A stretch of 64,000 nucleotides of DNA from Flavobacterium piscis (GTDB lineage: Bacteria > Bacteroidota > Bacteroidia > Flavobacteriales > Flavobacteriaceae), in the NCBI RefSeq assembly GCF_001686925.1, contig NZ_LVEN01000011.1, positions 1-64,000 on the forward strand. Reading direction: 5' to 3'. The translations under genes and the position numbers were made by a program. The notes beneath the pieces are model-generated. The model was not told where the DNA came from. It did no database searches and saw only the letters and a program-made list of their open reading frames with translations. Below are positions 10,122 to 19,387 of this stretch, piece by piece; the first letter of the stretch is position 1, and every line of letters begins with the position of its first letter.

Positions 10122-11477
10122 TTATTGCCCCAGTTCTGGGTTAAAATCAATATAATTTTGATGGATTGGGAATACATATCCAGCGCTGTTAGGCGTAAGC
10201 GTGAAGGTTTCGTTTTTGAAAACCCTTGTATATGTTTTTTGCAAAGTTGGATCTAAGTTTAAACGACGCTGGTCAAACCAGCGAAATCCTCTACCAATAA
10301 ATTCTTTTTGTCTTTCTGTCAAAACAAGATTTAAAGCTTCTGTATTTGTAGTCGCGCTTACCTGGTAAACAGAACCTGTTTTGTATCGTTTAGCTCTTAA
10401 GATATTTAAATAATCAACGGCTTTTTGCGGCTGCCCTAATCTGGCATAACATTCTGCTGCAGTTAAATACATTTCAGGAACAGAAACTCCAATATTGATT
10501 CCGTTTGTATTACTATAAGTAGCAATTCCAAAAGCTCTTCCCGTATGTGATGGATTAAAAACATTACCAAGAATTGTATAATAATTGTAACGCAAATCAT
10601 CACTACTGAAACTGTTTAATAAATCTTGAGCCAACGGCGCGCCATTATAACCATTTAGTAATGTTTTAGAAAAAATGATTTCAGGATTACTAAGTAAAAC
10701 AGGATAACTGTAAGCTGTGGCAAAAGTGTTTAGATCAATTAAATCTTTTTGCATGCTTAAGGCTTTTTCTGCATTATCCAAACTCAATTGATATTGGCCC
10801 ATATACAAATAGGTTCTGGCTAAAATACCATAAACGGCTTTCTTTGACGGAAGCACATTAAAATCCGGCGTATCAACAAGATCGTTTGCCAGGGCGCTTT
10901 GCAAATCAGAAAGAATTTGTTTGTAAATCACATCAACAGAACTTCTTTCCAATGAAGAGAATAATTCTGGTGTAAGTAAAAGCGGTACCGATTTTTCAGC
11001 ATTTGAGGTAGTTGGATCAAATTGCGGCCCATAAATATTTACCAGCTGTAAATAAGCAAAAGCTCTATGAACAAAGGCTTCAGCATAAATTTGCTTTTTC
11101 TCTGATTCGGTTCCTTTTTCACTCTTCATTACACCTTTAATAATGGCATTGTTGTAATAAATGGTCTGATACAAATTAATCCAATCTGAGTCTCCCTGAG
11201 ATTCATCAAAAATTTTGGATTTCCAGGTATAACTGTTTGCCCATATTGTTGATACACGCGCCTGAAAAGCTGTCGAAAATTCTACATCGGCACTTGAAAG
11301 GAGATACATTCCTCCGGAACCGCTGTATGTATTGTAAGCATTCGCCAATGCTCTGTAATCAGAGGTATATCTTAAAATTCTATTGTTCCCTACAGGTTCA
11401 ACTTCAACATAATCTCTGCAGGAATTAAGCAGCAATAATGGCAGAATAATATATAGTGTGATTTTTAAAAATTTCAT
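10122..11477 (-). CDS. SusD/RagB-family outer-membrane lipoprotein
   Basis: SusD-family proteins are surface lipoproteins that cap a SusC channel and bind the substrate. The Met at 11477 gives a proper lipoprotein signal (MKFLKITLYIILPLLLLNSC) with the lipid-attached Cys; an ATG 30 nt upstream would place ten polar residues before it. The interior has TPR-like helices (YAEAFVHRAFAYLQLVNIYGP) and the C-terminal motif LTERQKEFIGRGFRWFDQRR that marks the RagB/SusD family. At 451 residues it is of usual size. It follows susC by 17 bp. The ligand cannot be read from sequence; the peptidases downstream suggest peptides rather than glycans. Confidence 0.92.
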   Translation of the reverse strand: MKFLKITLYIILPLLLLNSCRDYVEVEPVGNNRILRYTSDYRALANAYNTYSGSGGMYLLSSADVEFSTAFQARVSTIWANSYTWKSKIFDESQGDSDWINLYQTIYYNNAIIKGVMKSEKGTESEKKQIYAEAFVHRAFAYLQLVNIYGPQFDPTTSNAEKSVPLLLTPELFSSLERSSVDVIYKQILSDLQSALANDLVDTPDFNVLPSKKAVYGILARTYLYMGQYQLSLDNAEKALSMQKDLIDLNTFATAYSYPVLLSNPEIIFSKTLLNGYNGAPLAQDLLNSFSSDDLRYNYYTILGNVFNPSHTGRAFGIATYSNTNGINIGVSVPEMYLTAAECYARLGQPQKAVDYLNILRAKRYKTGSVYQVSATTNTEALNLVLTERQKEFIGRGFRWFDQRRLNLDPTLQKTYTRVFKNETFTLTPNSAGYVFPIHQNYIDFNPELGQ

Positions 11478-11494
11478 AATAAGTTCTTTTTTGA

Positions 11495-14400
11495 TTAAAA
11501 GCTGCAATTAAATTGCAAAGTATAAGTACGCTGTGGTGCAAGAGTATTGTAATTATTAGTAGAAAGATATTGCGGATCTATTCCTCTATCATTTCTTACC
11601 CATAATAACCCAAGATTTCTTGCTGCAAAATTGAAACTTAATGCTTTGAAAAAGGTTTTTTGTAACCATTCGTTTGGTACTGTGTAACCTAATGAAATCT
11701 GCTGTAAACGAATATTATCGGCAGATAAAACGTTAATATCAGCATTCTGAAAACGATTTAAACTATTGTAGCTGATGTTTGCCAATCCCGGAACATTCGT
11801 AAAATCTTCGTCTCCAGGTTGTCTCCAACGATCTGCAATAATTTTATCTTTGGCTACAGCACCATATTGTGCACCGTTGTAAGTAGGATAATTTTGCATT
11901 TGCTGATCTCTGAATACAGCTCCCATAAAATAAGTAATCTGAACTCCTAAACTGAAATTTTTAAATGAGAAATCGTTCATAAATCCTCCAAAATAAGGAG
12001 CAACCGTAGTTCCCATATATTTTAAGTCGTCTTTACTTACGCTATTAACTCCTTTAGAAGAATCAATTATACTTCCATCTTTAGCATAAATTGTAGATTG
12101 CCCGTTTGCATCTAATCCTGCCCATCTGTACGCATACATATAACTTACGTTCATACCAACAATTGGAGAGCTTCCAAAGAGCTGATTTGCACCTACGGCC
12201 TTAAATCTGGAATCGGTAACTTCATTGTTCGTATAAGCAATATTAAAAGTACTGTTCCACTTAAAATTTCCATTGAAAATTGTACCGCTTAATCCTAAGT
12301 CTACACCATTTCCATCAAGAGTTCCTGCATTGTATTTTAAAAATGCCCAGCCATAAGTTGGATTAAAAGGAAGACTAGTTATAATGTCGTCTGTTTTTTT
12401 ATAGTAAACATCTACATTACCACGAAGTCTGTTATCGAAAAGCCCATAATCTAAGCCAACATTAAAAGTAGCAGTAGTTTCCCATTTGATAAAAGGGTTT
12501 TCCGGCAGTGATATCGTTGCAGTAGGCATTTGTGTGTAAAAATCGATACCTCCTAAACCAATAATAGCATTGTTACTTCCGTAACCTCCTGCCGGTGCAC
12601 TTCCTGCCACACCATACGTTACGCGAGTAGATAAATTACTTAACCAGCTTACCTCTTTTAAGAAATTTTCTTTATTAACATCCCATCTTACTCCAACGGA
12701 CCATAATGGCAGCGCTCTATTTTTTCTGGAAGCCCCAAGCAGGTTGTAATCATCAAAACGAACACTTCCTGACAAATGATACCTGTTTTTGAAATCATAA
12801 GAACCCAGTGCATAATAAGACAAATAACGGTCTCTGTATTTACTGATACTGTTATCAAAATTCCCTATGTAAGTTGTCCAGTCGTAAACTGTAGTATAAT
12901 ATTGAGTTGGATTTACAGAAACGTTTGAATTGGTATCAGTATCATAACCATATCTAGTTTGTGAACTGCCTTCTCTGCGTTCTTCTCTAACTTCGGCACC
13001 AGCCAAAAAATTTAAACTATTATTTTCGTCAAACGATTTGTTAATATTCATTTGAAAACGCATACTCTGCGATTCGTTTTTTTGATTTGTATCGCTCAAA
13101 TTCGCACCAACAGGAATTCCATGAACCAATTTACCGTTTGCAATAGAAGTTGCTTCGTTGATCATGTTTCTCACATAATAACTTTCTAATTCGTTAAGCG
13201 TTCTGGTTTTGCTAAAAATAGAAGTATACATTCCCGAAGCTTCAACGTTTAACCAAGGCGTTATCGTTGCTACTAATCTTGCATTTAATCTTAGATTTTC
13301 GCCAGTTGTTCTAACATTCGAATAGTCCAACTGATCTATAAAATTATAAGTCCATGGAAGATACCCCTTATTATCAAAATCTTGTATAACTTCTGGTCTG
13401 AATTTAATGTAATAATCAAGACTCTTTCCGTTTTCATCTGTAAGCATATCATACGGTCTTAATGCAGAAGTAGAAACATTTGAAAGTGCTTCGTTTGCCG
13501 TAACATTGGTTTGATATTTTGATGACAAATAATTAATTCCGGTTTCAAATCTTAAAAAGCTCTTTAATTTGAATGAATTGTTTAATGTTACATTCATCGA
13601 TTTAGAGTTATTTGCCTTCATCGAAGCATCATCTGTGTTGTAGCCTAGCCCTAAGTAATAGGTACTTTTATCATTTCCTCCGGAAACAGAAAAATCATAT
13701 TGTTTAGTAAGTGAATTTTGTAACAGATATTTATTAATCTGACCTAAATTACCTTTTTGCGATAATGAATTCAGCATTTGATCTCTTTCTGCAGCAGATA
13801 TTTGTCCTCTTTTTTCTTTGAACATAATTTCCTGAGCCGCACTAGGATTTGCCGCCTGCCAGTTCGATATATTGTCAACAACAAATCCGCCATTTACAAG
13901 ATCTTTTTCATAATCTACGTATTGTGCCGTATTCATTACTCTTAATTTAGATAAATCTATTTTTTCTCCAAAAGTGGTTGCTGTGCTGAAACTAACAGTA
14001 GGTTCATCTGATTTCTTACCCTTTTTGGTAGTTACCACAATTACTCCGTTTGCTGCTCTTGAACCCCAGATAGAAGCTGCAGCTGCGTCTTTAAGAACCG
14101 TTATGGTCTCGATGTCATCAGGATTTAAGAAACTTAATATAGATGCTCCGGGAACTCCTCTTCTGCTAAAAGCAAAATCATCTACAGACTGTGGAAAACC
14201 ATCAATAACAACAAGCGGTTTAGAGTTGCTGCTGTAGCTGGTTGTTCCCCGAACACTTATATTACCCGTTCTGGGATCAACCATAACTCCGGCAATTTTT
14301 CCTTCTAAGCGGGAATTAATATCTACTGTAGGAACTTTGGCAATTTCTTTTGCATTCATCACTTCAATTGCTCCTGTTACTCTTTCTTTTGGAATATCAG

Positions 14401-15055
14401 TATATCCGTTGGTAGCCACAACTTCTACTCCCGTCAATTCCATTACATCTTGCGTTAAAACAACTTTTAGAAATTTTTGGTTTTTTACGGCAACGATTTT
14501 TGATTCATAACCTAAGTAATCAAAACGAAGTGAGTCTGTTGCAGTTACACGCATTCTAAAATCTCCTTTTTCACGCGTTACATCCCAATTGGCTTTATTA
14601 CTCACCAATAAAACGTTTACGCCCACTAACAGATTTCCGTTTTTATCTGTAACAATACCGGTAATATCATATTGTTCCTGTGGGACTTTTTTAGCCTTTT
14701 TAATTACAATTTGCTTATCTATAATGGTATACGTTAACCCTGTATTGGACAAGGCTGTATTTAGAATTTGTTCAACAGTTGCGTACTCATTTAGATTTAT
14801 TTTTTTTGTAGACGACATGAGATCATCATTATAAAAAAACACATAGTCACTCTTTTGCTGAATAGTACTAAAAAGCGTTTGCAGTGAAACACCCTGTACT
14901 TTTACAGAGATCTCATTTTGCGCTTTCGCAACATTAGCATAGATACTGGTTAATCCTAAATAGAGAACTAAAATGAATACTCTCATAAATAAAATAAAAG
15001 TAAGATTGATGATTTTTTTAGGCAATAGAAAGCCTATATCATGATTTTTATTCAT
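11495..15055 (-). CDS. SusC/RagA TonB-dependent receptor with N-terminal STN domain
   Basis: This 1186-residue outer-membrane receptor starts with a long signal region, then an STN (secretin/TonB short N-terminal) domain at about residues 45-120 (VQGVSLQTLFSTIQQKSDYVFFYN begins it), a carboxypeptidase-D-like domain (about 128-210), the plug with the SusC-type segment VLKDAAAASIWGSRAANGVI, and a beta-barrel ending in Phe. STN domains contact FecR-type anti-sigma factors, and the sigma and FecR genes lie directly upstream, so the receptor is likely self-inducing by surface signalling. An internal Met at codon 24 is an alternative start. Its leader carries two inverted repeats and a putative antisense RNA. 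Confidence 0.92.
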   Translation of the reverse strand: MNKNHDIGFLLPKKIINLTFILFMRVFILVLYLGLTSIYANVAKAQNEISVKVQGVSLQTLFSTIQQKSDYVFFYNDDLMSSTKKINLNEYATVEQILNTALSNTGLTYTIIDKQIVIKKAKKVPQEQYDITGIVTDKNGNLLVGVNVLLVSNKANWDVTREKGDFRMRVTATDSLRFDYLGYESKIVAVKNQKFLKVVLTQDVMELTGVEVVATNGYTDIPKERVTGAIEVMNAKEIAKVPTVDINSRLEGKIAGVMVDPRTGNISVRGTTSYSSNSKPLVVIDGFPQSVDDFAFSRRGVPGASILSFLNPDDIETITVLKDAAAASIWGSRAANGVIVVTTKKGKKSDEPTVSFSTATTFGEKIDLSKLRVMNTAQYVDYEKDLVNGGFVVDNISNWQAANPSAAQEIMFKEKRGQISAAERDQMLNSLSQKGNLGQINKYLLQNSLTKQYDFSVSGGNDKSTYYLGLGYNTDDASMKANNSKSMNVTLNNSFKLKSFLRFETGINYLSSKYQTNVTANEALSNVSTSALRPYDMLTDENGKSLDYYIKFRPEVIQDFDNKGYLPWTYNFIDQLDYSNVRTTGENLRLNARLVATITPWLNVEASGMYTSIFSKTRTLNELESYYVRNMINEATSIANGKLVHGIPVGANLSDTNQKNESQSMRFQMNINKSFDENNSLNFLAGAEVREERREGSSQTRYGYDTDTNSNVSVNPTQYYTTVYDWTTYIGNFDNSISKYRDRYLSYYALGSYDFKNRYHLSGSVRFDDYNLLGASRKNRALPLWSVGVRWDVNKENFLKEVSWLSNLSTRVTYGVAGSAPAGGYGSNNAIIGLGGIDFYTQMPTATISLPENPFIKWETTATFNVGLDYGLFDNRLRGNVDVYYKKTDDIITSLPFNPTYGWAFLKYNAGTLDGNGVDLGLSGTIFNGNFKWNSTFNIAYTNNEVTDSRFKAVGANQLFGSSPIVGMNVSYMYAYRWAGLDANGQSTIYAKDGSIIDSSKGVNSVSKDDLKYMGTTVAPYFGGFMNDFSFKNFSLGVQITYFMGAVFRDQQMQNYPTYNGAQYGAVAKDKIIADRWRQPGDEDFTNVPGLANISYNSLNRFQNADINVLSADNIRLQQISLGYTVPNEWLQKTFFKALSFNFAARNLGLLWVRNDRGIDPQYLSTNNYNTLAPQRTYTLQFNCSF

Positions 15056-15062
15056 AATTTTG
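15055..15062 (+). promoter_or_regulatory. Putative -7 element for an antisense RNA
   Basis: TAATTTTG on the plus strand matches TAnnTTTG exactly and would start transcription near 15069. No -33 element was seen, so this rests on the -7 match and the terminator downstream. Confidence 0.35.
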
Positions 15063-15068
15063 TTTTAG

Positions 15069-15145
15069 TTATTTCAATAATTGCGTTCGCAATTAAAAAT
15101 TTTACATAAGCCAAGAGATGTTCGAGCATCTTTTGGTTTTTTTTT
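15069..15145 (+). ncRNA. Candidate cis-antisense small RNA opposite the susC leader
   Basis: A plus-strand intrinsic terminator is plain here although every neighbouring gene is on the minus strand: CCAAGAGATG pairs fully with CATCTTTTGG (15111-15136, one G-U pair), followed by nine T residues (15137-15145). On the minus strand the stem gains a C-A mismatch and has no T run, so the signal is for plus-strand transcription. A TAnnTTTG match at 15055-15062 would give an RNA of about 77 nt, lying wholly opposite the 5' leader of the STN-type susC. It also contains the palindrome AATTGCG-TT-CGCAATT (15079-15094). Cis-encoded antisense RNAs opposite susC in ECF/anti-sigma controlled loci are known from Bacteroides (the DonS type). 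Expression and function here are inference. Confidence 0.5.
15079..15094. repeat. Perfect palindrome in the susC leader
   Basis: AATTGCGTTCGCAATT has 7-bp arms around TT and ends 24 nt before the susC start codon. It could be a regulator site, a leader hairpin or part of the candidate antisense RNA. Confidence 0.6.
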
Positions 15146-15218
15146 GATTAGTTTTTCCTAGTTTATTTTTGTCATGTTTATCTCCTCATAGGCAATCGAT
15201 AATTTTTAGTTAATTATA

Positions 15219-16271
15219 TTAGTTAATAGTAATTTTTCTGGTCGCTGCATCATAAACAAAGTCAAAACCAGTTGTTGCTTCAAGTGTTTTTACGACTTTA
15301 TCTAAATCATCATTCAGAGTAAAAGCTCCTGAATACGTTTCGTTTTGGTTCGTCGTTTTATTCATAACAAAAGTGACATTATAATATCTCGTTAGCTTTT
15401 CTAAAACCAATGGTAATTTTTGTTTAGAAAATTCATAATATCCCTTTCTCCAGGAGAATATTGTACTCACATCTTCTGTCGTAGTCTGTAAGGTCTGGCG
15501 TTTTTTGTCCAGAGCTGCAATCATTCCCGGCTTAAGATCTGCCTGAATTGTATCTTTGTCAAAGAAGCCCTTTTTAGCATATGATATGCGTACTTTTCCG
15601 CGCAATAAAGCTGTAGAAACTTTGGCATCTCCGGCATAAGAACTCACGTTAAATAAAGTACCTAATACACGAACACTATAATTATTAGCTGCTCTCACAA
15701 AAAAGGGTTTAGCGGCATTATGAGCCACATCAAAAATCCCTTCACCCTCAAGAAATACCTCTCTGTTTTTTGTATTAAATGCTGTTGGATAAATTAATTT
15801 TGATCCTGAATTCAGCCAGACCAAAGTGCCATCGGCTAAACTAAGATGTGCTCTTTTTCCGTAAGGGACCAAAACCGTATTAAATTGTGGTTCGAGCGAT
15901 CTTTTTTGAGCAAACTGCTTGTTGTCTACACTTATTTTGCTTCCGGAAGAATTATAGGCAATTGTACTGCTATCTGCAATACTAATAGTTTCTTGTCCTG
16001 CCAGTACTAGTCTAACTTTACCAGTTTTTTCTACGATGCTTGCGGCCGCATTTTCTTTTGCAAATTGCTCAATTGGGCTAATCGTTTTTTCCTCCTGTTG
16101 TAATACAACTGCAATTCCTAAATAAAGGCAGAGTATAGCAGCAGCACTCCACGAAAGTGTACGAAGCCTTCTTTTTCTGGCGCGCTGTTTTTCGTAAGCA
16201 ATACTATTTTCAATTCTAGCCTTTAAATCTGATTTGGCTTCTTTTGATAAAATTTTGAAATTTGGGTACAA
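15219..16271 (-). CDS. FecR-family anti-sigma factor
   Basis: FecR proteins hold an ECF sigma factor at the inner membrane and release it when the cognate STN receptor is loaded. This 350-residue protein has a short basic N-terminal cytoplasmic part, a single membrane segment at about residues 46-62 (SWSAAAILCLYLGIAVVL), a periplasmic FecR domain (about 115-225, with GKRAHLSLADGTLVWLNSGS) and a C-terminal DUF4974-type domain that resembles STN (about 275-350). It lies between its sigma factor (88 bp upstream) and the SusC receptor (163 bp downstream), the standard three-gene signalling order in Bacteroidota. The sequence is intact and of usual length. Confidence 0.92.
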   Translation of the reverse strand: MYPNFKILSKEAKSDLKARIENSIAYEKQRARKRRLRTLSWSAAAILCLYLGIAVVLQQEEKTISPIEQFAKENAAASIVEKTGKVRLVLAGQETISIADSSTIAYNSSGSKISVDNKQFAQKRSLEPQFNTVLVPYGKRAHLSLADGTLVWLNSGSKLIYPTAFNTKNREVFLEGEGIFDVAHNAAKPFFVRAANNYSVRVLGTLFNVSSYAGDAKVSTALLRGKVRISYAKKGFFDKDTIQADLKPGMIAALDKKRQTLQTTTEDVSTIFSWRKGYYEFSKQKLPLVLEKLTRYYNVTFVMNKTTNQNETYSGAFTLNDDLDKVVKTLEATTGFDFVYDAATRKITIN

Positions 16272-16359
16272 AATATTTTCCTTTTTTAGATTCTCTATTT
16301 ACAAGAGAAACAAAAAGCAAAAACATAGACAGAAAATTTAATCTTTTTTTAAAGTTTTA

Positions 16360-16902
16360 TTAAAGTTTCTTTCGTAATTCTTTCAACGCCCTGTAAATTA
16401 AGGTCCTGCATGATTCCAGACTGATCTCTAAAGTAGAAGAAATTTCTTCATAAGATTGATCTTCACTAAAACGAAGATGCAGTGCGTTACGTTGTTTTTG
16501 AGTGAGTGAATTTAGCGCTACAGCTAAATTTGCGTGTTTTGTAAAAATGGTTTCATTGTAAATTAGTTCTTCTTCGGTAGAATCTGTTTTATAAATACTA
16601 TCTGAAACAGCTTCAAGCCGAACTATTTTAGTCTGAGATTTTAATTTTTTAAAAATATTATTCTGAAGAGATCTGAATAAATACGATTTAATAATTACAT
16701 TTTCTGAAAGAGTTTTTCGATACCGGTGCAGTTCTACAAATACATCGTGAATAGCATCTTGTACCAAAGCGTCATCATTTGTATACTGCATTCCGAAACT
16801 AAAAAGTAAATCTGCATAGCCATCATATAATGTATGATAAGCTTGTGCCTCTCCTTTTTTAATTTGTTTCCACAGATTGATATCACTTTTTTTATTTTCC
16901 AT
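16360..16902 (-). CDS. ECF-family RNA polymerase sigma factor
   Basis: This 180-residue protein has a region 2 segment around residues 20-85 (AQAYHTLYDGYADLLFSFGMQ and later IHDVFVELHRYRK) and a region 4 helix-turn-helix at about 125-175 (LNSLTQKQRNALHLRFSEDQ, then YEEISSTLEISLESCRTLIYRAL). It belongs to the Bacteroidota FecI-like ECF sigma-70 group. It should be sequestered by the adjacent FecR protein and drive the susC operon downstream. A TAnnTTTG-type promoter precedes it. The target promoter in front of susC could not be recognised by eye. Confidence 0.92.
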   Translation of the reverse strand: MENKKSDINLWKQIKKGEAQAYHTLYDGYADLLFSFGMQYTNDDALVQDAIHDVFVELHRYRKTLSENVIIKSYLFRSLQNNIFKKLKSQTKIVRLEAVSDSIYKTDSTEEELIYNETIFTKHANLAVALNSLTQKQRNALHLRFSEDQSYEEISSTLEISLESCRTLIYRALKELRKKL

Positions 16903-16939
16903 TTTGAAAAAATAAAACCCTTTAAGATTTGTCTTTATG

Positions 16940-16947
16940 CAAAACTA
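16940..16947 (-). promoter_or_regulatory. Predicted -7 element of the ECF sigma gene
   Basis: TAGTTTTG on the minus strand is an exact TAnnTTTG match, about 38 nt before the sigma start codon. A -33 TTG was not found at the usual distance. Confidence 0.45.
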
Positions 16948-17153
16948 AATAATTTCCATCTCTCTTAATTTATTTTTAAAAATTATTTCAATCTTTAATA
17001 GAATTTAAACAATGATCAGAAAAAGCAACTTGTTTTAACATTTTTAACAATAATATCAAATTTTTATTTTTAATTCGGTAAAATTTACAAGCAATCAATT
17101 TTCGAAAAATTTATAGTCAAAAACAAAATAGAAAATCTTCCTTGTTTTTGTAA

Positions 17154-17204
17154 TAATTAACCCATCAAAAAAAAACAGGATTATTTTTTTTGATGGGTTA
17201 ATTA
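17154..17204 (-). terminator. Long perfect inverted repeat, terminator of the PUL operon
   Basis: Two perfect 21-nt arms (17154-17174 and 17184-17204) around a 9-nt loop combine an AACCCATC/GATGGGTT core with flanking A8/T8 tracts. It stands 133 bp after the DUF2264 gene and before the sigma promoter, and probably insulates the two loci. The symmetry could stop transcription from either side. Confidence 0.75.
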
Positions 17205-17337
17205 TTTAAATGCTATTTATTATAAGCCACTACAATTAAAAAAAAACATTCGTTTTCGGCATAAAGCAGTTAAATTGAATCCCGAATTTGTCAGGTAAAT
17301 TCGCCTGTTTTTAAACCTTTACACCTCTTGCTAAGAA

Positions 17338-19353
17338 TTATTTTTTATTAAAATCAACTTTCTTTTTTATGCCATTAGTAAATTGAATTGTAACAGTGTC
17401 ATTCGTTTGTTCAAGAATTTTTATAGGGTTTAGCTCCTTTTTCTCCCACTTCTCTCCCGACTTTTTCCACAACATCAAAGTAGCATAAATACGAGATTTA
17501 TTGATTGGATTAAAATCATCCGCAACATCAATTACTTTACTTATTTGGCTTTCAGGATGTAAACCTTTCGCTGTTACGACTTCTGTTTTATCCCAGCCTA
17601 AAAGCGGAATCATTGCCAATTGGTATTTTCCGTTATCCATAATGGTTACGGTTTTGCCTTCTATTTTTTTTGTAGTTGTTGTAATTTCTTTTTCAAATTG
17701 TGGCAAGGCATAATGTCCTAATCGCATAGAAACGGCTTCAGAACTACTATTTTTATCAACTCTTAAAATACCGTTTGGCAGAGGAATATCAGCCAGATTC
17801 ATTTGTATTTTGGCACTGGTTTCTAAAACAGCATCGCGATAATAAATACCATCTTCGAATTTTTTAAAAGTAAATAAACGTAGCGGCTCCCACTCTTGTT
17901 TTCCATTTTTAAAAACGTAATTCATCGCTACTTCGCCATTCGCACCATCAGCCTGCCAGAGAAAAGCACTGTTATATGCTAACCTATTATAGTTTTCTGT
18001 TGATCGAAATCCCTGCCAGTCGTCTTTCTTTTTTTCGTGACACCAGGCTCTTATTTCTGAAGCACCAATAGCAGGATAATCTGTAATTAAAATCTTGGAG
18101 CCGTTTTGGAAATTATTGTAAACCTCCTCTTTTTTGAATTTGGTTTCCCAGTCTCCCTCGTTTTCTTTTGCGGTCCAGAACGGATTATCATCCGGCAATA
18201 AAAGTCCCATAAAGGCTTTTCCCATCCAATAGACACTTCCCCGGCAGCTATATACTTGCACTGCAGGCTCAAATGCTCCGTAAAAACCAAGAGTGGGTAC
18301 ATCATCTTTCATGAATTCCGGATGCTCCAGAAACTGTTTTAAAACCCCGGAAGAAATTCGTCGCAACCAGCCATTATTAACTGCAGCATCATTTTCAAGT
18401 CCCATAAAAGGAAAAGCTGCAATGGTTGCAATACGATAACTAATACTGCGCCCAAACATAATCATCTCACCATTACGGCTAAACATTAAAGGATAATTAG
18501 CATTAAGATCTCTAAAATTGCTTTTAAACTTTGCAGCATATTCCGGATAATATTTGTTCCCAAAATATTCCGACCACAATGCTCCATACAACTGAAATCC
18601 CCACATACTATAATAATCGTATGCAGGATTGTCGTTGTACCAGCCGTCGCCACGATAATCGTTTAAGGATTTCTGCAAATATTCTTCTAACAATTTTTCA
18701 TTTACAGCATAACCTTGCTCTTTGAAAAAACTCAATACAAAAATATTGAAGAATTTCCAGTTTGAAGATACCGTTGGGCCGTCACCATAACTCAGCATTG
18801 ATTTTGCCAATGCGTCTTTTTGTTCCTGAGGCAATGGTTTCCAGAGAACTTCAGGATTGGTAAGCAATGACATGGCAATCGCTCCGTATTCGACCAAATT
18901 CTGGCTTGGCCCTCCGTTTTTGGCTCTTGGCGTAATATAAGAAGGACTTTTAGGATCGATTAATTTACTAAACTGATGTCTGTAATAATCGGCCACTTTG
19001 ATATTATTGATGACTAAATTCGGATTTTCTTTCAGCAACGGAGAAGCAATAAATAACGTTCTGCTCAATCCTTCCAATTTTTCCGTTGGCACTCTGTTTT
19101 CGTCCTGAGGATAACTTTTTCCGGGTTGTTTCGGGAACTTCATTGGATCATCCAGATTATGAATGTAACTAAAAGCGCCTTCTAATAAATAGAGTCCGGC
19201 ATCCTTCCAGTGTTGTTTTGTCATTCCGGTGTAAGGACTCAGCTTGTAATCCGGGTTAACAATTTTAAAAATGTTATTGGTGTTTTCTTTTTGCTGCGAA
19301 AATAAAGACACACTAAACATTGTGGCAAAAAACCAAACTTTTAAATGATTCAT
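17338..19353 (-). CDS. DUF2264 protein, candidate uronidase of the PUL
   Basis: This 671-residue exported protein (signal peptide MNHLKVWFFATMFSVSLFSQ) matches the DUF2264 family by segments such as the LVEYGAIAMSLLTNPEVLW and GDGWYNDNPAYDYYSMWGFQLYG regions, which form an (alpha/alpha)-barrel with a conserved acidic and aromatic cleft. A C-terminal beta-domain occupies about residues 430-671. To my knowledge some DUF2264 proteins in arabinogalactan loci have been placed in GH154 as exo-beta-glucuronidases; that assignment should be checked for this protein. It is the last gene of the GH43-GH2-DUF2264 group, 34 bp after the GH2 gene. A shorter paralogue lies at 36966-38210. Removal of terminal glucuronic acid is the favoured inference. 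Confidence 0.75.
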   Translation of the reverse strand: MNHLKVWFFATMFSVSLFSQQKENTNNIFKIVNPDYKLSPYTGMTKQHWKDAGLYLLEGAFSYIHNLDDPMKFPKQPGKSYPQDENRVPTEKLEGLSRTLFIASPLLKENPNLVINNIKVADYYRHQFSKLIDPKSPSYITPRAKNGGPSQNLVEYGAIAMSLLTNPEVLWKPLPQEQKDALAKSMLSYGDGPTVSSNWKFFNIFVLSFFKEQGYAVNEKLLEEYLQKSLNDYRGDGWYNDNPAYDYYSMWGFQLYGALWSEYFGNKYYPEYAAKFKSNFRDLNANYPLMFSRNGEMIMFGRSISYRIATIAAFPFMGLENDAAVNNGWLRRISSGVLKQFLEHPEFMKDDVPTLGFYGAFEPAVQVYSCRGSVYWMGKAFMGLLLPDDNPFWTAKENEGDWETKFKKEEVYNNFQNGSKILITDYPAIGASEIRAWCHEKKKDDWQGFRSTENYNRLAYNSAFLWQADGANGEVAMNYVFKNGKQEWEPLRLFTFKKFEDGIYYRDAVLETSAKIQMNLADIPLPNGILRVDKNSSSEAVSMRLGHYALPQFEKEITTTTKKIEGKTVTIMDNGKYQLAMIPLLGWDKTEVVTAKGLHPESQISKVIDVADDFNPINKSRIYATLMLWKKSGEKWEKKELNPIKILEQTNDTVTIQFTNGIKKKVDFNKK

Positions 19354-19387
19354 TTTTAAATTATTTTGTTATTCTTTGTATTGAACT

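Larger units (their letters stand above)
16903..17337. other. Intergenic region with sigma promoter and strong terminator, 435 bp
   Basis: The right-hand operon ends and the sigma gene begins here. It holds the sigma gene promoter (16940-16947) and the 21-bp hairpin at 17154-17204; nothing else was recognised. Confidence 0.6.

Noticed and set aside
15111..15136. Reading the hairpin as a terminator for the FecR gene
   Set aside because: On the minus strand the stem has a C-A mismatch and no T run follows; the T run is on the plus strand only.
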